From contig CAUYXJ010000007.1 of NCBI GenBank assembly GCA_963577065.1, forward strand, positions 1-47,067: a stretch of 47,067 nucleotides of DNA, given 5' to 3'. This document shows positions 7,586 to 16,332 of the stretch, in pieces. Position 1 is the stretch's first letter. Each line of letters opens with the position of its first letter. Both the position numbers and the translations under genes were made by a program. Source of the stretch: CAUYXJ01 sp963577065. GTDB lineage: Bacteria; Chloroflexota; Dehalococcoidia; Tepidiformales; Tepidiformaceae. The notes under the pieces are model-generated. The model was given only the letters and a program-made list of their open reading frames with translations. It ran no database searches and was not told the DNA's origin.

Positions 7586-8902
7586 ATGGCAGCGCCCGCA
7601 GAAGCCCCCATCATCGAGCCTGGCGAGTTCCTCACGGATGAGCACCGCATCAACCCCTTCCCGCTCTACCAGAAGATCCGAGACTGGGAGCCCGTCTACC
7701 GCGACACCTTCCAGAACCGTTTCGTGGCCACGCGCTACGCCGATATCTGGGACGCCTATAAGCGCAGCCGGCCCGGGGGGGACTTCACGCGTGGCGTCTA
7801 CGACCCGAAGGGCCACTACGAATTCGGCTCTGACTCCCCCCTAGGCCCAACCATTCTGGACATGGGCGAGGGCGAGGAGCATCGCTGGAGCCGCGGCATC
7901 GTCGCGGGCGAGTTCGTGGGGAAGAAGCTCGAGAGCTGGCTGCCCGTCATCGAAGAGACGGCCGCCGAGATGATCGAGCGCTTCTCCGAGGAGGCAGCGG
8001 AGAGCCTCGCCGCGGGCTTCGCCAAGAGCGGCGAGATCGACCTTGTCGCGCAATTCAGCCGGCGCTTCCCGATCCGCGTGATCGCGGGCATGCTCGGCCT
8101 CCCCCGCGGGGACTACGACTACTTCGAGAGCATCTACAACACGCTCTTCGCAGGCATGGGCTACGGCCGCGCCTACTTCCGCGCCGGCGAGAAGGCGAAG
8201 TTCGAGATCCACGACTATCTGACGCCCATCATCGCGGAGCGGCGGGCCAACCCAACCAGCGATCTCATCTCCAAGTTCGTCACGGCCGAAATGTCGGGCG
8301 AGATGATGTCGGACGATCAGATCAAGGCGTTCATCACGCTCCTGCTCGTCGGCGGCGGTGACACGACCCACAAGGCCATCGACGCGATGTGGTGGAACCT
8401 CCTGCACAACTACGAACAGTACGAAGCGGTGCGCGACGATCCGGAGCTGATGGATCGGGTCTTCACCGAGATGCTCCGGTTCGACGGCTCGAACCACTAC
8501 CAGGGGCGACGTGCGATCCGCGAGACCGAGCTCGGTGGCCGCGTCATTCCCATGGGTGCGAGCGTCGCCCTCTGCTTGGGCTCCGGGAACCGCGACGAGC
8601 GCGTCTTCAAGGACCCGGATACGTTCAACATCTTCCGTGACGACCTCTACTTCGGGAAGGAGCTGCGGGTCGGGTACTGGGAGGAGGGCGTCGCCAGCCA
8701 CCTCGGCTTCGGGCAGGAACGGCACTTCTGCCTGGGCTACGCGATGGCCCGCCAAGAGGCGGTGATGGCGGGCAAGATGTTGCTCAAGGTGCTGAAGAAC
8801 CCGCGCTTGAAGGACGTGCCCAACGACGGCATCGTCTTCCCTCCGCCCGGCAAGGGTGGGGTCCGCGGTCTGCTGCACCTCGAGATCGAGTTCGACGTCT
8901 AG
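7586..8902 (+). CDS. Cytochrome P450
   Basis: 438 aa, usual length for a soluble bacterial P450 monooxygenase. The I-helix oxygen-binding segment LLLVGGGDTTHKAI is at about 252-265, with the acid-Thr pair Asp259/Thr260-261. The K-helix ExxR is Glu295-Arg298 (EMLR). The haem loop FGQERHFCLGYAMAR gives axial Cys382. There is no membrane anchor. I chose the ATG at 7586 (GAGG upstream); the frame is open further 5' but lacks homology and crosses the predicted promoter. Redox partners are not adjacent. An ABM-like protein follows 80 bp downstream and may act in the same pathway. Hydroxylation of a hydrophobic substrate is the expected role; the substrate is unknown. Confidence 0.95.
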   Translation: MAAPAEAPIIEPGEFLTDEHRINPFPLYQKIRDWEPVYRDTFQNRFVATRYADIWDAYKRSRPGGDFTRGVYDPKGHYEFGSDSPLGPTILDMGEGEEHRWSRGIVAGEFVGKKLESWLPVIEETAAEMIERFSEEAAESLAAGFAKSGEIDLVAQFSRRFPIRVIAGMLGLPRGDYDYFESIYNTLFAGMGYGRAYFRAGEKAKFEIHDYLTPIIAERRANPTSDLISKFVTAEMSGEMMSDDQIKAFITLLLVGGGDTTHKAIDAMWWNLLHNYEQYEAVRDDPELMDRVFTEMLRFDGSNHYQGRRAIRETELGGRVIPMGASVALCLGSGNRDERVFKDPDTFNIFRDDLYFGKELRVGYWEEGVASHLGFGQERHFCLGYAMARQEAVMAGKMLLKVLKNPRLKDVPNDGIVFPPPGKGGVRGLLHLEIEFDV

Positions 8903-8982
8903 GCGCTGGCCCAGAGGCGATCCTGCTTGGGCCGCACGGCGGTGGTATCGTCCGGCGCATCTAAACAGTTGGAGGCGAAACC

Positions 8983-9384
8983 ATGGCGACGATCCTCGCG
9001 CACATCAAGATCAAGGAGGGCATGGAAGCCCGCTTCGAAGAACTCGAAGGCGCCCTTTGGCGCGACACGCACGAGAACGAGTCGAACGTCCGCCGCTATG
9101 AGTTCTGGCGGGGCGCGGAGAAGGGCTCGTACTACGGCCTGCTCTCGTTCGACAGCTTCAACGGCTTCATCAAGCACCAGTCCAGTCCCCACCATGAGGA
9201 CTCCGGCCTCGGCGAGGCGCTCGAGGGTATCCAGCTGGAGTGGATCGACCCGGTCCCCGCGGCTTCGGACCTCGCGACCACCGACACGGAGCCCCTCTTC
9301 GAAGGCGCCAACGATCTCCAGAAGCAGTACCACGCCCAGTTCCAGCCCGACATCCAGGACTGGTGGAAGGCGCTGCGCGGATAA
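8983..9384 (+). CDS. Antibiotic-biosynthesis-monooxygenase-like (dimeric alpha-beta barrel) protein
   Basis: 133 aa. It opens with the typical ABM strand-helix pattern MATILAHIKIKEGMEARFEELEGAL, followed by the strands RRYEFWRG and SYYGLLSFDS and the helix FIKHQSSPHHE, which matches the HxxxPH-like motif found in the ABM fold. Members are cofactor-free monooxygenases, haem-degrading enzymes or simple binding proteins. The C-terminal 45 residues (DLATTDTEPLF onward) extend beyond the core fold. The ATG at 8983 has TTGGAGG 8 bp upstream. It follows the P450 and overlaps the next small membrane gene by 22 bp, suggesting one operon. Confidence 0.75.
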   Translation: MATILAHIKIKEGMEARFEELEGALWRDTHENESNVRRYEFWRGAEKGSYYGLLSFDSFNGFIKHQSSPHHEDSGLGEALEGIQLEWIDPVPAASDLATTDTEPLFEGANDLQKQYHAQFQPDIQDWWKALRG

Positions 9385-9692
9385 ACCCCGGCGCCCTTGC
9401 CATCCTCGCCGCCCTGGGCGTGTTGTATGCGGGCGCCTGCTTGCTTGTCGTTGGCCCGCTGAGGCGGCAGCGGCGGTGGGCATCGGCGTCTTATGGGCTG
9501 GTGCTCGCGGGGAGTGTCCTCGTTTCGTTCGGCCTCGGCTGGGTCTTCTACGAACCCACGGGTGATGAGCCCTTCCCGCGATCGTGGGTCGCCAGCTTCT
9601 CTGCCGTGTTCGGGGCGCTCGCAGCGGTCCTGTTTTCGCTCGTTCTGAGCATCGCGGTGTTCGTCCGGCCGGGGCGAGCCTCGGGCCCCTGA
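9363..9692 (+). CDS. Small membrane protein, three predicted helices
   Basis: About 109 aa if the GTG at 9363 is used. It has three hydrophobic segments: ALAILAALGVLYAGACLLVVG, then ASYGLVLAGSVLVSFGLGWVF, then ASFSAVFGALAAVLFSLVL, with short basic linkers (RRQRR between the first two). I recognise no family. The GTG overlaps the 3' end of the upstream ABM-like gene by 22 bp and has AGGA upstream; GTG at 9420 is an alternative that removes most of the first helix. Its position suggests co-expression with the P450/ABM pair. Confidence 0.55.
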   Translation: MEGAARINPGALAILAALGVLYAGACLLVVGPLRRQRRWASASYGLVLAGSVLVSFGLGWVFYEPTGDEPFPRSWVASFSAVFGALAAVLFSLVLSIAVFVRPGRASGP

Positions 9693-9878
9693 AGCCCGGC
9701 CCGCAGTTTTCGCGGCTTGGTGCACGATGATCGGCGGGCCGTGGCCAGGTCGATCTTCGCCTTCGCGATCGGGCAGTGTTGCTGGTGGTCAGAGGCCCGC
9801 CGCGAGACAGCGAACGCACCCTCGAGGGCCGCTCCGGAGCGGCGGCTACAGGCGAAAACGCTACACTGGCTTCGAGCC

Positions 9879-11090
9879 ATGACCGAGACCATAAACGCCC
9901 CCGCTGCGGCCGCCCCGGTGCCCCGCGCACGGGGAATGCGTGACCTCGTTCCGGACCAGATGCGCGCCTTCCGGCGCGTGGAGGACGCCTTTCGCGAGGC
10001 CGCCCAGAACTGGGGCTACGAGGAGATCCGCACACCCACCGTCGAGAGCTATAGCCTCTTCACGGCTGCGGGCGCGCTCTCCCCGGAGATGCTTGCCGGC
10101 GCGTACACCTTCCTCGATTGGGACGGCTGGAGCGGCGAGCGGGTCATGCTGCGCTACGACTCGACGATCCCGGTGGTCCGCGCTGCGCTCGACGGCGGGA
10201 TCGAGCTGCCCGCGCGGCTCCTTTACGTCCAGAGCGTCTTCCGCGGCGCCGAGGGGGAGGAGTGGCAGTGCGGTCTCGAGTACCTCGGCGCACCGGCAGT
10301 CGTCGGCGATCTGGAGGTCGCCGCCGTTGCCGCCAACACGCTCGATAGTCTTGCTGTCCCGGTTGAGCTGCACCTCTCACACGCAGGCGTCGCCCGCGCG
10401 GCGATCGAAGCCGCAGGGCTGACCGACCTGCTCGCGCGGCGAGCGCTGCTCGACGAGGTCGCGGGCAACGGACTTGCCGCGGTGCGGGGCGCCTTCGCCG
10501 AGCAGCCCCAGGCGCTCGCCTTCGTGGACACGGCGCTCGCGGGGTCGGGCGAGTTGGCGCTCGTCGATAACCTCATCGCCCTCGCCCGCACGGGACTACC
10601 CGCTGCCGTCGCACCTCTCGGTGAGCTGCGCGAAGTGGCGGCAGCCTTGTCTGAGGGTGGCCGGACGATCGCGATCGATCTCACCCTGCCGCTCGACTTC
10701 GAGTACTACTCCGGGGTGACCTGGGAGCTGCGTGGAGGCGACCTGTCCTGGGGGCGGGGTGGTCGTTACGAGCCCGTCGGGCCCGGCACCCCGACAACTG
10801 CATGCGGCCTCGCGCTCGACCTCGACGGGCTCGCCGCCCACCTGCGGGGGACTTCGCCGAGGCGGGCCGTGGTGCCGATCATCGCCGAGCGGGAGTCCGA
10901 CCTCGCGGCGGCTCTCGACCTCGCCCGCTCTCTGCACCGCCACGGCATTCCCGCGGCTCTTGGCGATGCCGGCGCTTCACCCATCACGCTATCGGTGGGG
11001 GCAAACGGAATCACAGCCAGCGGGCCCGATATCTCCCGCGAACGCGCCACCCTCGACGAGGTGGTGCAGCTCGTCCTGCAGCACAAGTGA
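9879..11090 (+). CDS. hisZ: ATP phosphoribosyltransferase regulatory subunit HisZ
   Basis: 403 aa class II aminoacyl-tRNA-synthetase-like protein without the catalytic equipment of HisRS. The conserved opening RGMRDLVPDQMRAFRRVED, motif 2 region (MLRYDSTIPVVRAAL, about 90-104; LYVQSVFRGAEGEEWQCGLE, about 116-135) and the late YSGVTWELRGGDLSWGRGGRYE segment match HisZ. HisZ pairs with short-form HisG to make the hetero-octameric ATP-PRT that starts histidine synthesis and mediates His feedback. The gene is directly upstream of hisG and overlaps it (GTGA), so stoichiometric coupling is likely. The ATG at 9879 gives the expected N-terminus; the open frame upstream is not conserved-looking. Confidence 0.92.
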   Translation: MTETINAPAAAAPVPRARGMRDLVPDQMRAFRRVEDAFREAAQNWGYEEIRTPTVESYSLFTAAGALSPEMLAGAYTFLDWDGWSGERVMLRYDSTIPVVRAALDGGIELPARLLYVQSVFRGAEGEEWQCGLEYLGAPAVVGDLEVAAVAANTLDSLAVPVELHLSHAGVARAAIEAAGLTDLLARRALLDEVAGNGLAAVRGAFAEQPQALAFVDTALAGSGELALVDNLIALARTGLPAAVAPLGELREVAAALSEGGRTIAIDLTLPLDFEYYSGVTWELRGGDLSWGRGGRYEPVGPGTPTTACGLALDLDGLAAHLRGTSPRRAVVPIIAERESDLAAALDLARSLHRHGIPAALGDAGASPITLSVGANGITASGPDISRERATLDEVVQLVLQHK

Positions 11091-12556
11091 TCGAGTCGCC
11101 GCGACCCCTCGGCCTCGCGCTCCCGACGGGTGATCTACGTGCAGCGCTCGGTGAACTGCTCTTGGACGTGGGCATTTCGACGAACGGCTACGAGCCGGGC
11201 TCACGCCTACTGCGCTCCGAGGCAGACGAGCGAGGCTTCCGGTTCCGCATCTTCCGCGAGCGCGATATCCCTATCCAGGTCGCGCTCGGGAACTACGATC
11301 TCGGGATCTGTAGCGATCTCTGGGTCACAGAGCTGCAGGCGCGCTTCCCCTACCAGCGCGTCATCCGGCTCGGCTCGCTCCCCGGCCCGATCACCGAGGT
11401 CTGGCTGTGCGCCGCCCCGGCAAGTGGCCTCGCGGAGGGTCAGGTGCCGGCCCCGGATTCGCTCGCCGGTGTGCGCATCGGGACGGAGCTCCCGAATCTC
11501 ACTGATCTGCTCGCCGCGCGCCTGCGCCTGCCGCGTTACTCGCTGCTCAACCTCTACGGCTCGGTGGAGGCCTACCCCCCGGAGGACGCCGACCTCGTGG
11601 TGCTCCCCGCTTCGGATGCGACCGCCGTGGAAGCGCTCGGCTTGGTCCCGCTGCACCGCCTCTTCCGTGGAGGCGTGGCCGTGGTGGCCAACACGGCTTC
11701 GTTGGCTTCGCGCGATTGCGCGGCGGTACTCGATCGGCTCGCGACGGCCTTCTCGCCGACCACCCCGGAGGTGACGCTCCCGGACCGCGCGAGCACAGCC
11801 GCTCTCAAGCGCACGGCGCGCTCGTCCGAAGCGCTGCGCCTCGCCCTTCCGGACGGCCACGCCCAGCGCCACACTTTCGCGGCGCTGAGCGATGCGGGGA
11901 TCACGTTCGAGGGCTATAGCGAGCGCGAGTATGTGCGGCGTCCAACCTCAGCGATTCCGGGCCTGGAAGTAAAGGTCGTGCGCCCCCAGGACATGCCCCA
12001 GCTCGTGGCCACAGGGGCCTTCGACATAGCCATCAGCGGCGTGGACCGGCTTCGTGAGCACCTCGCACTCTTCCCCCTGTCACCGGTCGAGATGGCTCTT
12101 GACCTGGGTCGGAGCAAGTATCGAATCGGCCCAATCGTGCACAACGACTTCCCTGCCGAGACCACGCAAGAGGCCCTGGCCCTCTGGTCCCAGATCGGCC
12201 GCCCGGTGCGTATCGCGAGCGAGTATCCCGGGCTGGCCGAGGAGTGGGCGCGCGACCATCGCCTGCCGCACACTGCGATCATCCCAATCGCCGGCGCGAG
12301 CGAGGGCTTCGTGCCCGAGGACGCGGACATCCTCGTGGAGGGCACTGAAACGGGAAACAGCCTCCGGGCCAACAACCTGCGCATGCTCGACCCGTTCCTG
12401 CACTCCACCAACTGCGTGATCGTGGGCACGCGTCCACCAACGGCCCGCCCAGAGCTGCTTGCCGACCTGCTGGCGCGCCTACGTGCGGGCGTTCAGACGG
12501 CGAGGATCGCGGAAGCGCAGGAAGCCGCGGCGAGCTCGCCGGGAGGCGCCGCCTAG
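11087..12556 (+). CDS. hisG: ATP phosphoribosyltransferase HisG, two fused HisG domains
   Basis: 489 aa, more than twice the 200-230 aa of a short-form HisG. Domain 1 (about 7-222) has the opening GLALPTGDL, RERDIPIQVALGNYDLGICSD (58-77) and GSVEAYPPEDADLV, but its PRPP-loop position reads LPASDATAVEALGL (173-186). Domain 2 (about 249-470) repeats the order: LRLALPDGH, RPQDMPQLVATGAFDIAISGVD (299-320), RIASEYPGL, and an intact-looking loop VEGTETGNSLRANNL (417-431). Thus only the second domain keeps the PRPP-binding signature. It catalyses the first step of His synthesis (ATP + PRPP to PR-ATP), with HisZ. The GTG start overlaps the hisZ stop. Tandem duplication with specialisation of one half is my inference. 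Confidence 0.88.
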   Translation: MIESPRPLGLALPTGDLRAALGELLLDVGISTNGYEPGSRLLRSEADERGFRFRIFRERDIPIQVALGNYDLGICSDLWVTELQARFPYQRVIRLGSLPGPITEVWLCAAPASGLAEGQVPAPDSLAGVRIGTELPNLTDLLAARLRLPRYSLLNLYGSVEAYPPEDADLVVLPASDATAVEALGLVPLHRLFRGGVAVVANTASLASRDCAAVLDRLATAFSPTTPEVTLPDRASTAALKRTARSSEALRLALPDGHAQRHTFAALSDAGITFEGYSEREYVRRPTSAIPGLEVKVVRPQDMPQLVATGAFDIAISGVDRLREHLALFPLSPVEMALDLGRSKYRIGPIVHNDFPAETTQEALALWSQIGRPVRIASEYPGLAEEWARDHRLPHTAIIPIAGASEGFVPEDADILVEGTETGNSLRANNLRMLDPFLHSTNCVIVGTRPPTARPELLADLLARLRAGVQTARIAEAQEAAASSPGGAA

Positions 12557-13314
12557 TGCCGCCCGTCACGCTCCACATGATCCTCGCGAGAAGGCTCGCT
12601 GCGGGCCTGGCTGAAACGCTCTTCGAGGAGCTGCCCGGCCCTTACCTGCTCGGCGCCACCGCACCGGACATCCGCGTGATCACCCGCGAAGACCGTCGCA
12701 ACACCCACTTCTTCGACCTCTCCGTGTTCGACCATCAGGACTCGGTTGCGGGATTCTTCGAGGCGCAGTCGCACCTCGCCGATCCGGCCCGCCTCAATCC
12801 TGAAACACGCGCGTTCGTGGCCGGCTATGTGACCCACCTCGTCCTCGACGAGCAGTACATCACGGGCGTCTACCGCCGCTTCTTCGCCCATCACGACACG
12901 ATCGGTGGGAGCGTCCGCGCGAACGTGATGGATCGCCTTCTGCAATTCGACCTCGACCGCAGCCATGGCGACGCCGCGCTCCGCGCCGACCTCTGCAGCG
13001 CGCTCACGTGCACGATCGAGGCCATCGACGCCGGCTTCGTCGACGGGGAGACGCTCGAGCGCTGGCGCCAGGTGGCCTGCGATATCGCCGCCCGCAACAT
13101 GGACTGGGACCGCGCCCGCGCGATGATCGAAAGACCCCTCAGGCGCAGCGGCCTCAACGACGAAGCGGGCGAGCTGAGCGCGTTCCTCGACTCGCTCCCC
13201 GAGCTGCTCGATGAGACAATCGGCCACGTCACGAGCGCGGAAGTGGACGGCTTCGTCGAGCGCGCCACGGCGGCGGCTGCGGCCGCTGTCACGAGGTACC
13301 TGGAATGCGGATAG
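12556..13314 (+). CDS. Zinc-dependent phospholipase C-like protein inside the his operon
   Basis: 252 aa all-helical protein of the zinc-dependent phospholipase C / S1-P1 type. Visible metal-ligand candidates are His7 (VTLHMILA), Asp38 in GATAPDIR, His51 (THFFDL), His59 (VFDHQ), and GYVTHLVLDEQY with His94 and Asp98, plus HH at about 111-112. No signal peptide is visible, so it should act in the cytoplasm, unlike secreted PLCs. It starts with the GTG overlapping the TAG of hisG by one base and ends 4 bp before hisD, so it is translated as part of the his operon. No His-pathway step needs this fold. It could be a phosphatase, for example for histidinol phosphate, but that is speculation. Confidence 0.75.
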   Translation: MPPVTLHMILARRLAAGLAETLFEELPGPYLLGATAPDIRVITREDRRNTHFFDLSVFDHQDSVAGFFEAQSHLADPARLNPETRAFVAGYVTHLVLDEQYITGVYRRFFAHHDTIGGSVRANVMDRLLQFDLDRSHGDAALRADLCSALTCTIEAIDAGFVDGETLERWRQVACDIAARNMDWDRARAMIERPLRRSGLNDEAGELSAFLDSLPELLDETIGHVTSAEVDGFVERATAAAAAAVTRYLECG

Positions 13315-13318
13315 CCCC

Positions 13319-14644
13319 GTGCGGATAATCCGCAACGCTGAGGAGGGTCGGCGCACCCTCCTCGCGCGCAAGCCGTTGGAGGGCGAGGAGCTCCCCTTGG
13401 AGATGCGGGAAACGACCTTCCGCACCTTCGGCAAGGACCTCGAGCCGGACGAGGTCGTGCGTCGCATCATCCGCGACGTGCGCGAGGACGGCGACAACGC
13501 TGTGCGTTACTACAACGGCCGCCTCGATGGCTCGCAGGTGGAGCACCTCCGCGTCTCCGACGAGGAGATCCGCGCGGCCCACGAGTCCGTCGACGGTGAG
13601 GTGATCGAAGCGCTGGGCTTCGCTGCCGGGCGGATTCGCTCCTACCACGAGCAACAGCTCCGCGGCGCCTTCGTCGACTTTCAGCTCAACGGCCTGGGCC
13701 AGATCACCCGTCCGATCGAGCGCGTCGGGATCTACGTGCCCGGGAGCACGGCCCCGCTCCCCAGCAGCGTCCTCATGTGCGCAATTCCGGCCCGCGTCGC
13801 CGGCGTCGCCGAGGTCTACCTCGCGAGTCCGGTGCTGCCAGACGGCTCGGTGCCCCCGGTGAAGCTCGTGGCGGCGGACCTTGCGGGCGTCGACGGCGTC
13901 TTCAAGGCGGGTGGCGCGCAAGCCGTCGCCGCCCTGGCTTACGGCACCGAAGCGATCCCGAAGGTCGACAAGATCTGCGGGCCCGGCAACCTCTTCGTGA
14001 CGATCGCGAAGAAGCAGGTGTTCGGCGATGTCGGCATCGACGCCGTCTACGGCCCCACGGAGACCATGATCATCGCGGACGAGAGCGCCGACCCCGAGAC
14101 CGTAGCCGCCGACCTGCTGGCGCAGGCCGAGCACGACCGCCTCGCCAGCCCGATCCTGCTGACACCCTCTCACCATCTCGCCGAGCAGGTGGCCGTCGCG
14201 ATCACGCGTCAGCTGCGCGATCTCGAACGCGCCAAGATCGCGAGCGAGGCGCTCGAGACCCGTGGCGGCTGCATTCTCGTGAACGACATTGACCACGCCA
14301 TCGAACTCGCGAACGACTACGCCCCGGAGCACCTCTGCCTCGTGGTCGAGAACCCGACGGCCTACGCGATGAACGTGCGCAACGCGGGCGGCCTCTTCCT
14401 CGGCGAGGGCTCGCCCGAAGCGATTGGCGACTACACCGCCGGTCCGAGTCACACGATGCCCACGGGCGGCAGCGCCCGCTGGAGTTCGCCCCTGGGCGTT
14501 AGCGACTTCCTCAAGACCCTGAGCCTGGTAAACGTGCCTCCCGAGGATGTCGAGGAGCTGGCCACGGCAGCCAGCATCATTGCTCGCGCCGAGGGCCTCG
14601 GTGGGCACGCCGCCTCGGTCGAGCGGCGGCTCCAGGGCCGCTAG
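13319..14644 (+). CDS. hisD: Histidinol dehydrogenase HisD
   Basis: 441 aa, the normal length. It catalyses the last two steps of His synthesis (histidinol to histidine, NAD-dependent, zinc enzyme). Seen motifs: GIYVPGSTAPLPSSVLMCAI, CGPGNLFVTIAKK, the conserved DAVYGPTETMIIAD, LLAQAEHD with Zn-binding Gln/His, NDYAPEHL, and AGPSHTMPTGGSARWSSPL near the C-terminus. The start is GTG at 13319 (MRIIRNAEEG); an ATG 14 bp upstream is in another frame. It is 4 bp from the preceding PLC-like gene and 11 bp from hisC. The gene is intact. Confidence 0.96.
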   Translation: MRIIRNAEEGRRTLLARKPLEGEELPLEMRETTFRTFGKDLEPDEVVRRIIRDVREDGDNAVRYYNGRLDGSQVEHLRVSDEEIRAAHESVDGEVIEALGFAAGRIRSYHEQQLRGAFVDFQLNGLGQITRPIERVGIYVPGSTAPLPSSVLMCAIPARVAGVAEVYLASPVLPDGSVPPVKLVAADLAGVDGVFKAGGAQAVAALAYGTEAIPKVDKICGPGNLFVTIAKKQVFGDVGIDAVYGPTETMIIADESADPETVAADLLAQAEHDRLASPILLTPSHHLAEQVAVAITRQLRDLERAKIASEALETRGGCILVNDIDHAIELANDYAPEHLCLVVENPTAYAMNVRNAGGLFLGEGSPEAIGDYTAGPSHTMPTGGSARWSSPLGVSDFLKTLSLVNVPPEDVEELATAASIIARAEGLGGHAASVERRLQGR

Positions 14645-14655
14645 CGAGGAGTTTG

Positions 14656-15738
14656 GTGGACCTTCACCGCTTCCTTCGCCCCGATATCGACGACCTGCCC
14701 GGCTACTCGCCGGTGCAGCCCCTCCACCGGCTTGCCGCGGAGATCGGGATGCCCGTCGATCAGCTCGTGAAGCTGGATGCGAACGAGAACCTCTACGGAA
14801 CGCTCCCAGCCGTCCGTGAAGCCGCGGCAAAGGCCGACCTCCACATCTATCCGGACCCGGCGCAGACCGCCCTCCGTGAGGCTATCGCCGACTACCTCAA
14901 TGTTCGCCCGGAACAGGTCATCGCGGGCTCGGGCGCGGACGACCTCATCGATATCGTGATCCGGCTGGCTCTCCCGAGTCTCGCCGCCTCCGCGACGCCC
15001 ACGTTCCCCATGTACGCCTTCCTCGGCGCGATCGCGGGCGTCTCTCACATCGACGTGCCCCGCGGACGCGATTACGCGCTCGATCTTCCCGCTCTGCGCA
15101 CAGCCGTGGACCAGGGCGCCGGGATCGTTTTCGTCGCCTCTCCCAACAACCCCACCGGGAACGCCGCCGGCCTCGAGGAGATCGAAGCGCTCTGCGCGTT
15201 GGACGCGCTCATCGTTGTCGACGAGGCCTACGCCGAATTCTCGGGGACGAGCGCAGTGCCCCTCCTCGCCAGCCATCCGAATCTGGTGATCCTGCGCACG
15301 TTCAGCAAGTGGGCAGGGTTGGCCGGCTTGCGCGTCGGCTACGCCGTCGCTCACGCTGAGCTCACGGAGCGCATGATGGCGATTAAGCAGCCGTACAACG
15401 TCAACGCGGCGGGGGATGCGGCCGCGCGCGCCGCTCTCGAACATCGTGAGGAGATCTTCGCCACCGTGCACGCCCTCGTGAGCGAACGCGATCGGCTGGC
15501 CGAAGCGGTCGCGGCACTTGGCTGGCTAGCGCCCCACCCCTCGGACGCCAACTTCGTGCTCTTCGACGTTCAGGGCGAGGGCTGGGCCGCCACTGTCGCG
15601 AAAAAGCTGCGCGCGCGCGGCGTGCTCGTCCGTCACTACGACCAACCCGATCTCGCGGGCAAGCTGCGAATCAGCGCGGGTCGCCCCCAGGACACCGATC
15701 GGCTCCTCGAGGCACTGCGTGAGGTGGGGCCCGCGTGA
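14656..15738 (+). CDS. hisC: Histidinol-phosphate aminotransferase HisC
   Basis: 360 aa fold-type I PLP enzyme that converts imidazole-acetol phosphate to histidinol phosphate. LDANENLYG (about 36-44), GSGADDLIDI, SPNNPTGN, VVDEAYAEFSG and the PLP-lysine region RTFSKWAGLAGLRVGYA are all present, with C-terminal Arg in KLRISAG for substrate phosphate binding. GAGGAG lies just upstream; GTG at 14656 gives better spacing than TTG at 14653. It overlaps hisB by 4 bp (GTGA), confirming the operon. Confidence 0.95.
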   Translation: MDLHRFLRPDIDDLPGYSPVQPLHRLAAEIGMPVDQLVKLDANENLYGTLPAVREAAAKADLHIYPDPAQTALREAIADYLNVRPEQVIAGSGADDLIDIVIRLALPSLAASATPTFPMYAFLGAIAGVSHIDVPRGRDYALDLPALRTAVDQGAGIVFVASPNNPTGNAAGLEEIEALCALDALIVVDEAYAEFSGTSAVPLLASHPNLVILRTFSKWAGLAGLRVGYAVAHAELTERMMAIKQPYNVNAAGDAAARAALEHREEIFATVHALVSERDRLAEAVAALGWLAPHPSDANFVLFDVQGEGWAATVAKKLRARGVLVRHYDQPDLAGKLRISAGRPQDTDRLLEALREVGPA

Positions 15739-16328
15739 CCGCCCGCAAGGCCACGGTCACCCGCACGACGGCGGAGACGACGATCGCGATCAGCGTCGAT
15801 CTCGACGGCAGCGGCCGCTTCGCCATCGAGACGGGCATCGGCTTCTTCGACCACATGCTCAGCCACATCGCCAAGCACGGCGTCTTCGATGTCGACATCA
15901 AGGCCGAGGGCGACCTTCAGGTGGACGCCCACCACACCGTCGAGGACGTCGGCATCGCCCTCGGCGAGGCCTTCGCCCAGGCGCTCGGCGACAAGGCCGG
16001 AATCGTGCGCGCGGGCTCGGCGCATATGCCCCTCGACGAAGCCCTCGCCTTCGCCGCGGTCGACCTGAGCGGGCGTCCCTACGCCGAACTCGATCTCGGC
16101 CTGCTCGGCCGCGAGCTGGGCGAACTGCCAACCGATCTGCTCGGCCACTTCCTCGAATCGTTCGCCGCAACGCTCGGCGCGAACCTGCACGTTCGCTCGC
16201 TCGCCGGTGCGAACGACCACCACAAAGCAGAGGCTTGCTTCAAGGCTTTCGCGCGAGCGCTCGACGCTGCCACCCGCATCGACCCGCGCCGCGGCGGCGA
16301 TGTCCCCTCGACGAAGGGCGCCCTCTAG
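15735..16328 (+). CDS. hisB: Imidazoleglycerol-phosphate dehydratase HisB
   Basis: 197 aa monofunctional IGPD, without the N-terminal phosphatase domain of the enterobacterial fusion, so histidinol phosphatase must be encoded elsewhere. It has the repeated metal-ligand motifs GFFDHMLSHIAKHG and DAHHTVEDVGIALGEA in the first half and GANDHHKAEACFKAFARAL in the second, with the Mn-binding His clusters. It ends DVPSTKGAL as usual. The GTG start overlaps hisC. This is the last recognisable his gene of the operon here; hisA, hisF, hisH, hisI and hisE are not in the window. Confidence 0.96.
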   Translation: MTARKATVTRTTAETTIAISVDLDGSGRFAIETGIGFFDHMLSHIAKHGVFDVDIKAEGDLQVDAHHTVEDVGIALGEAFAQALGDKAGIVRAGSAHMPLDEALAFAAVDLSGRPYAELDLGLLGRELGELPTDLLGHFLESFAATLGANLHVRSLAGANDHHKAEACFKAFARALDAATRIDPRRGGDVPSTKGAL

Positions 16329-16332
16329 GGGA

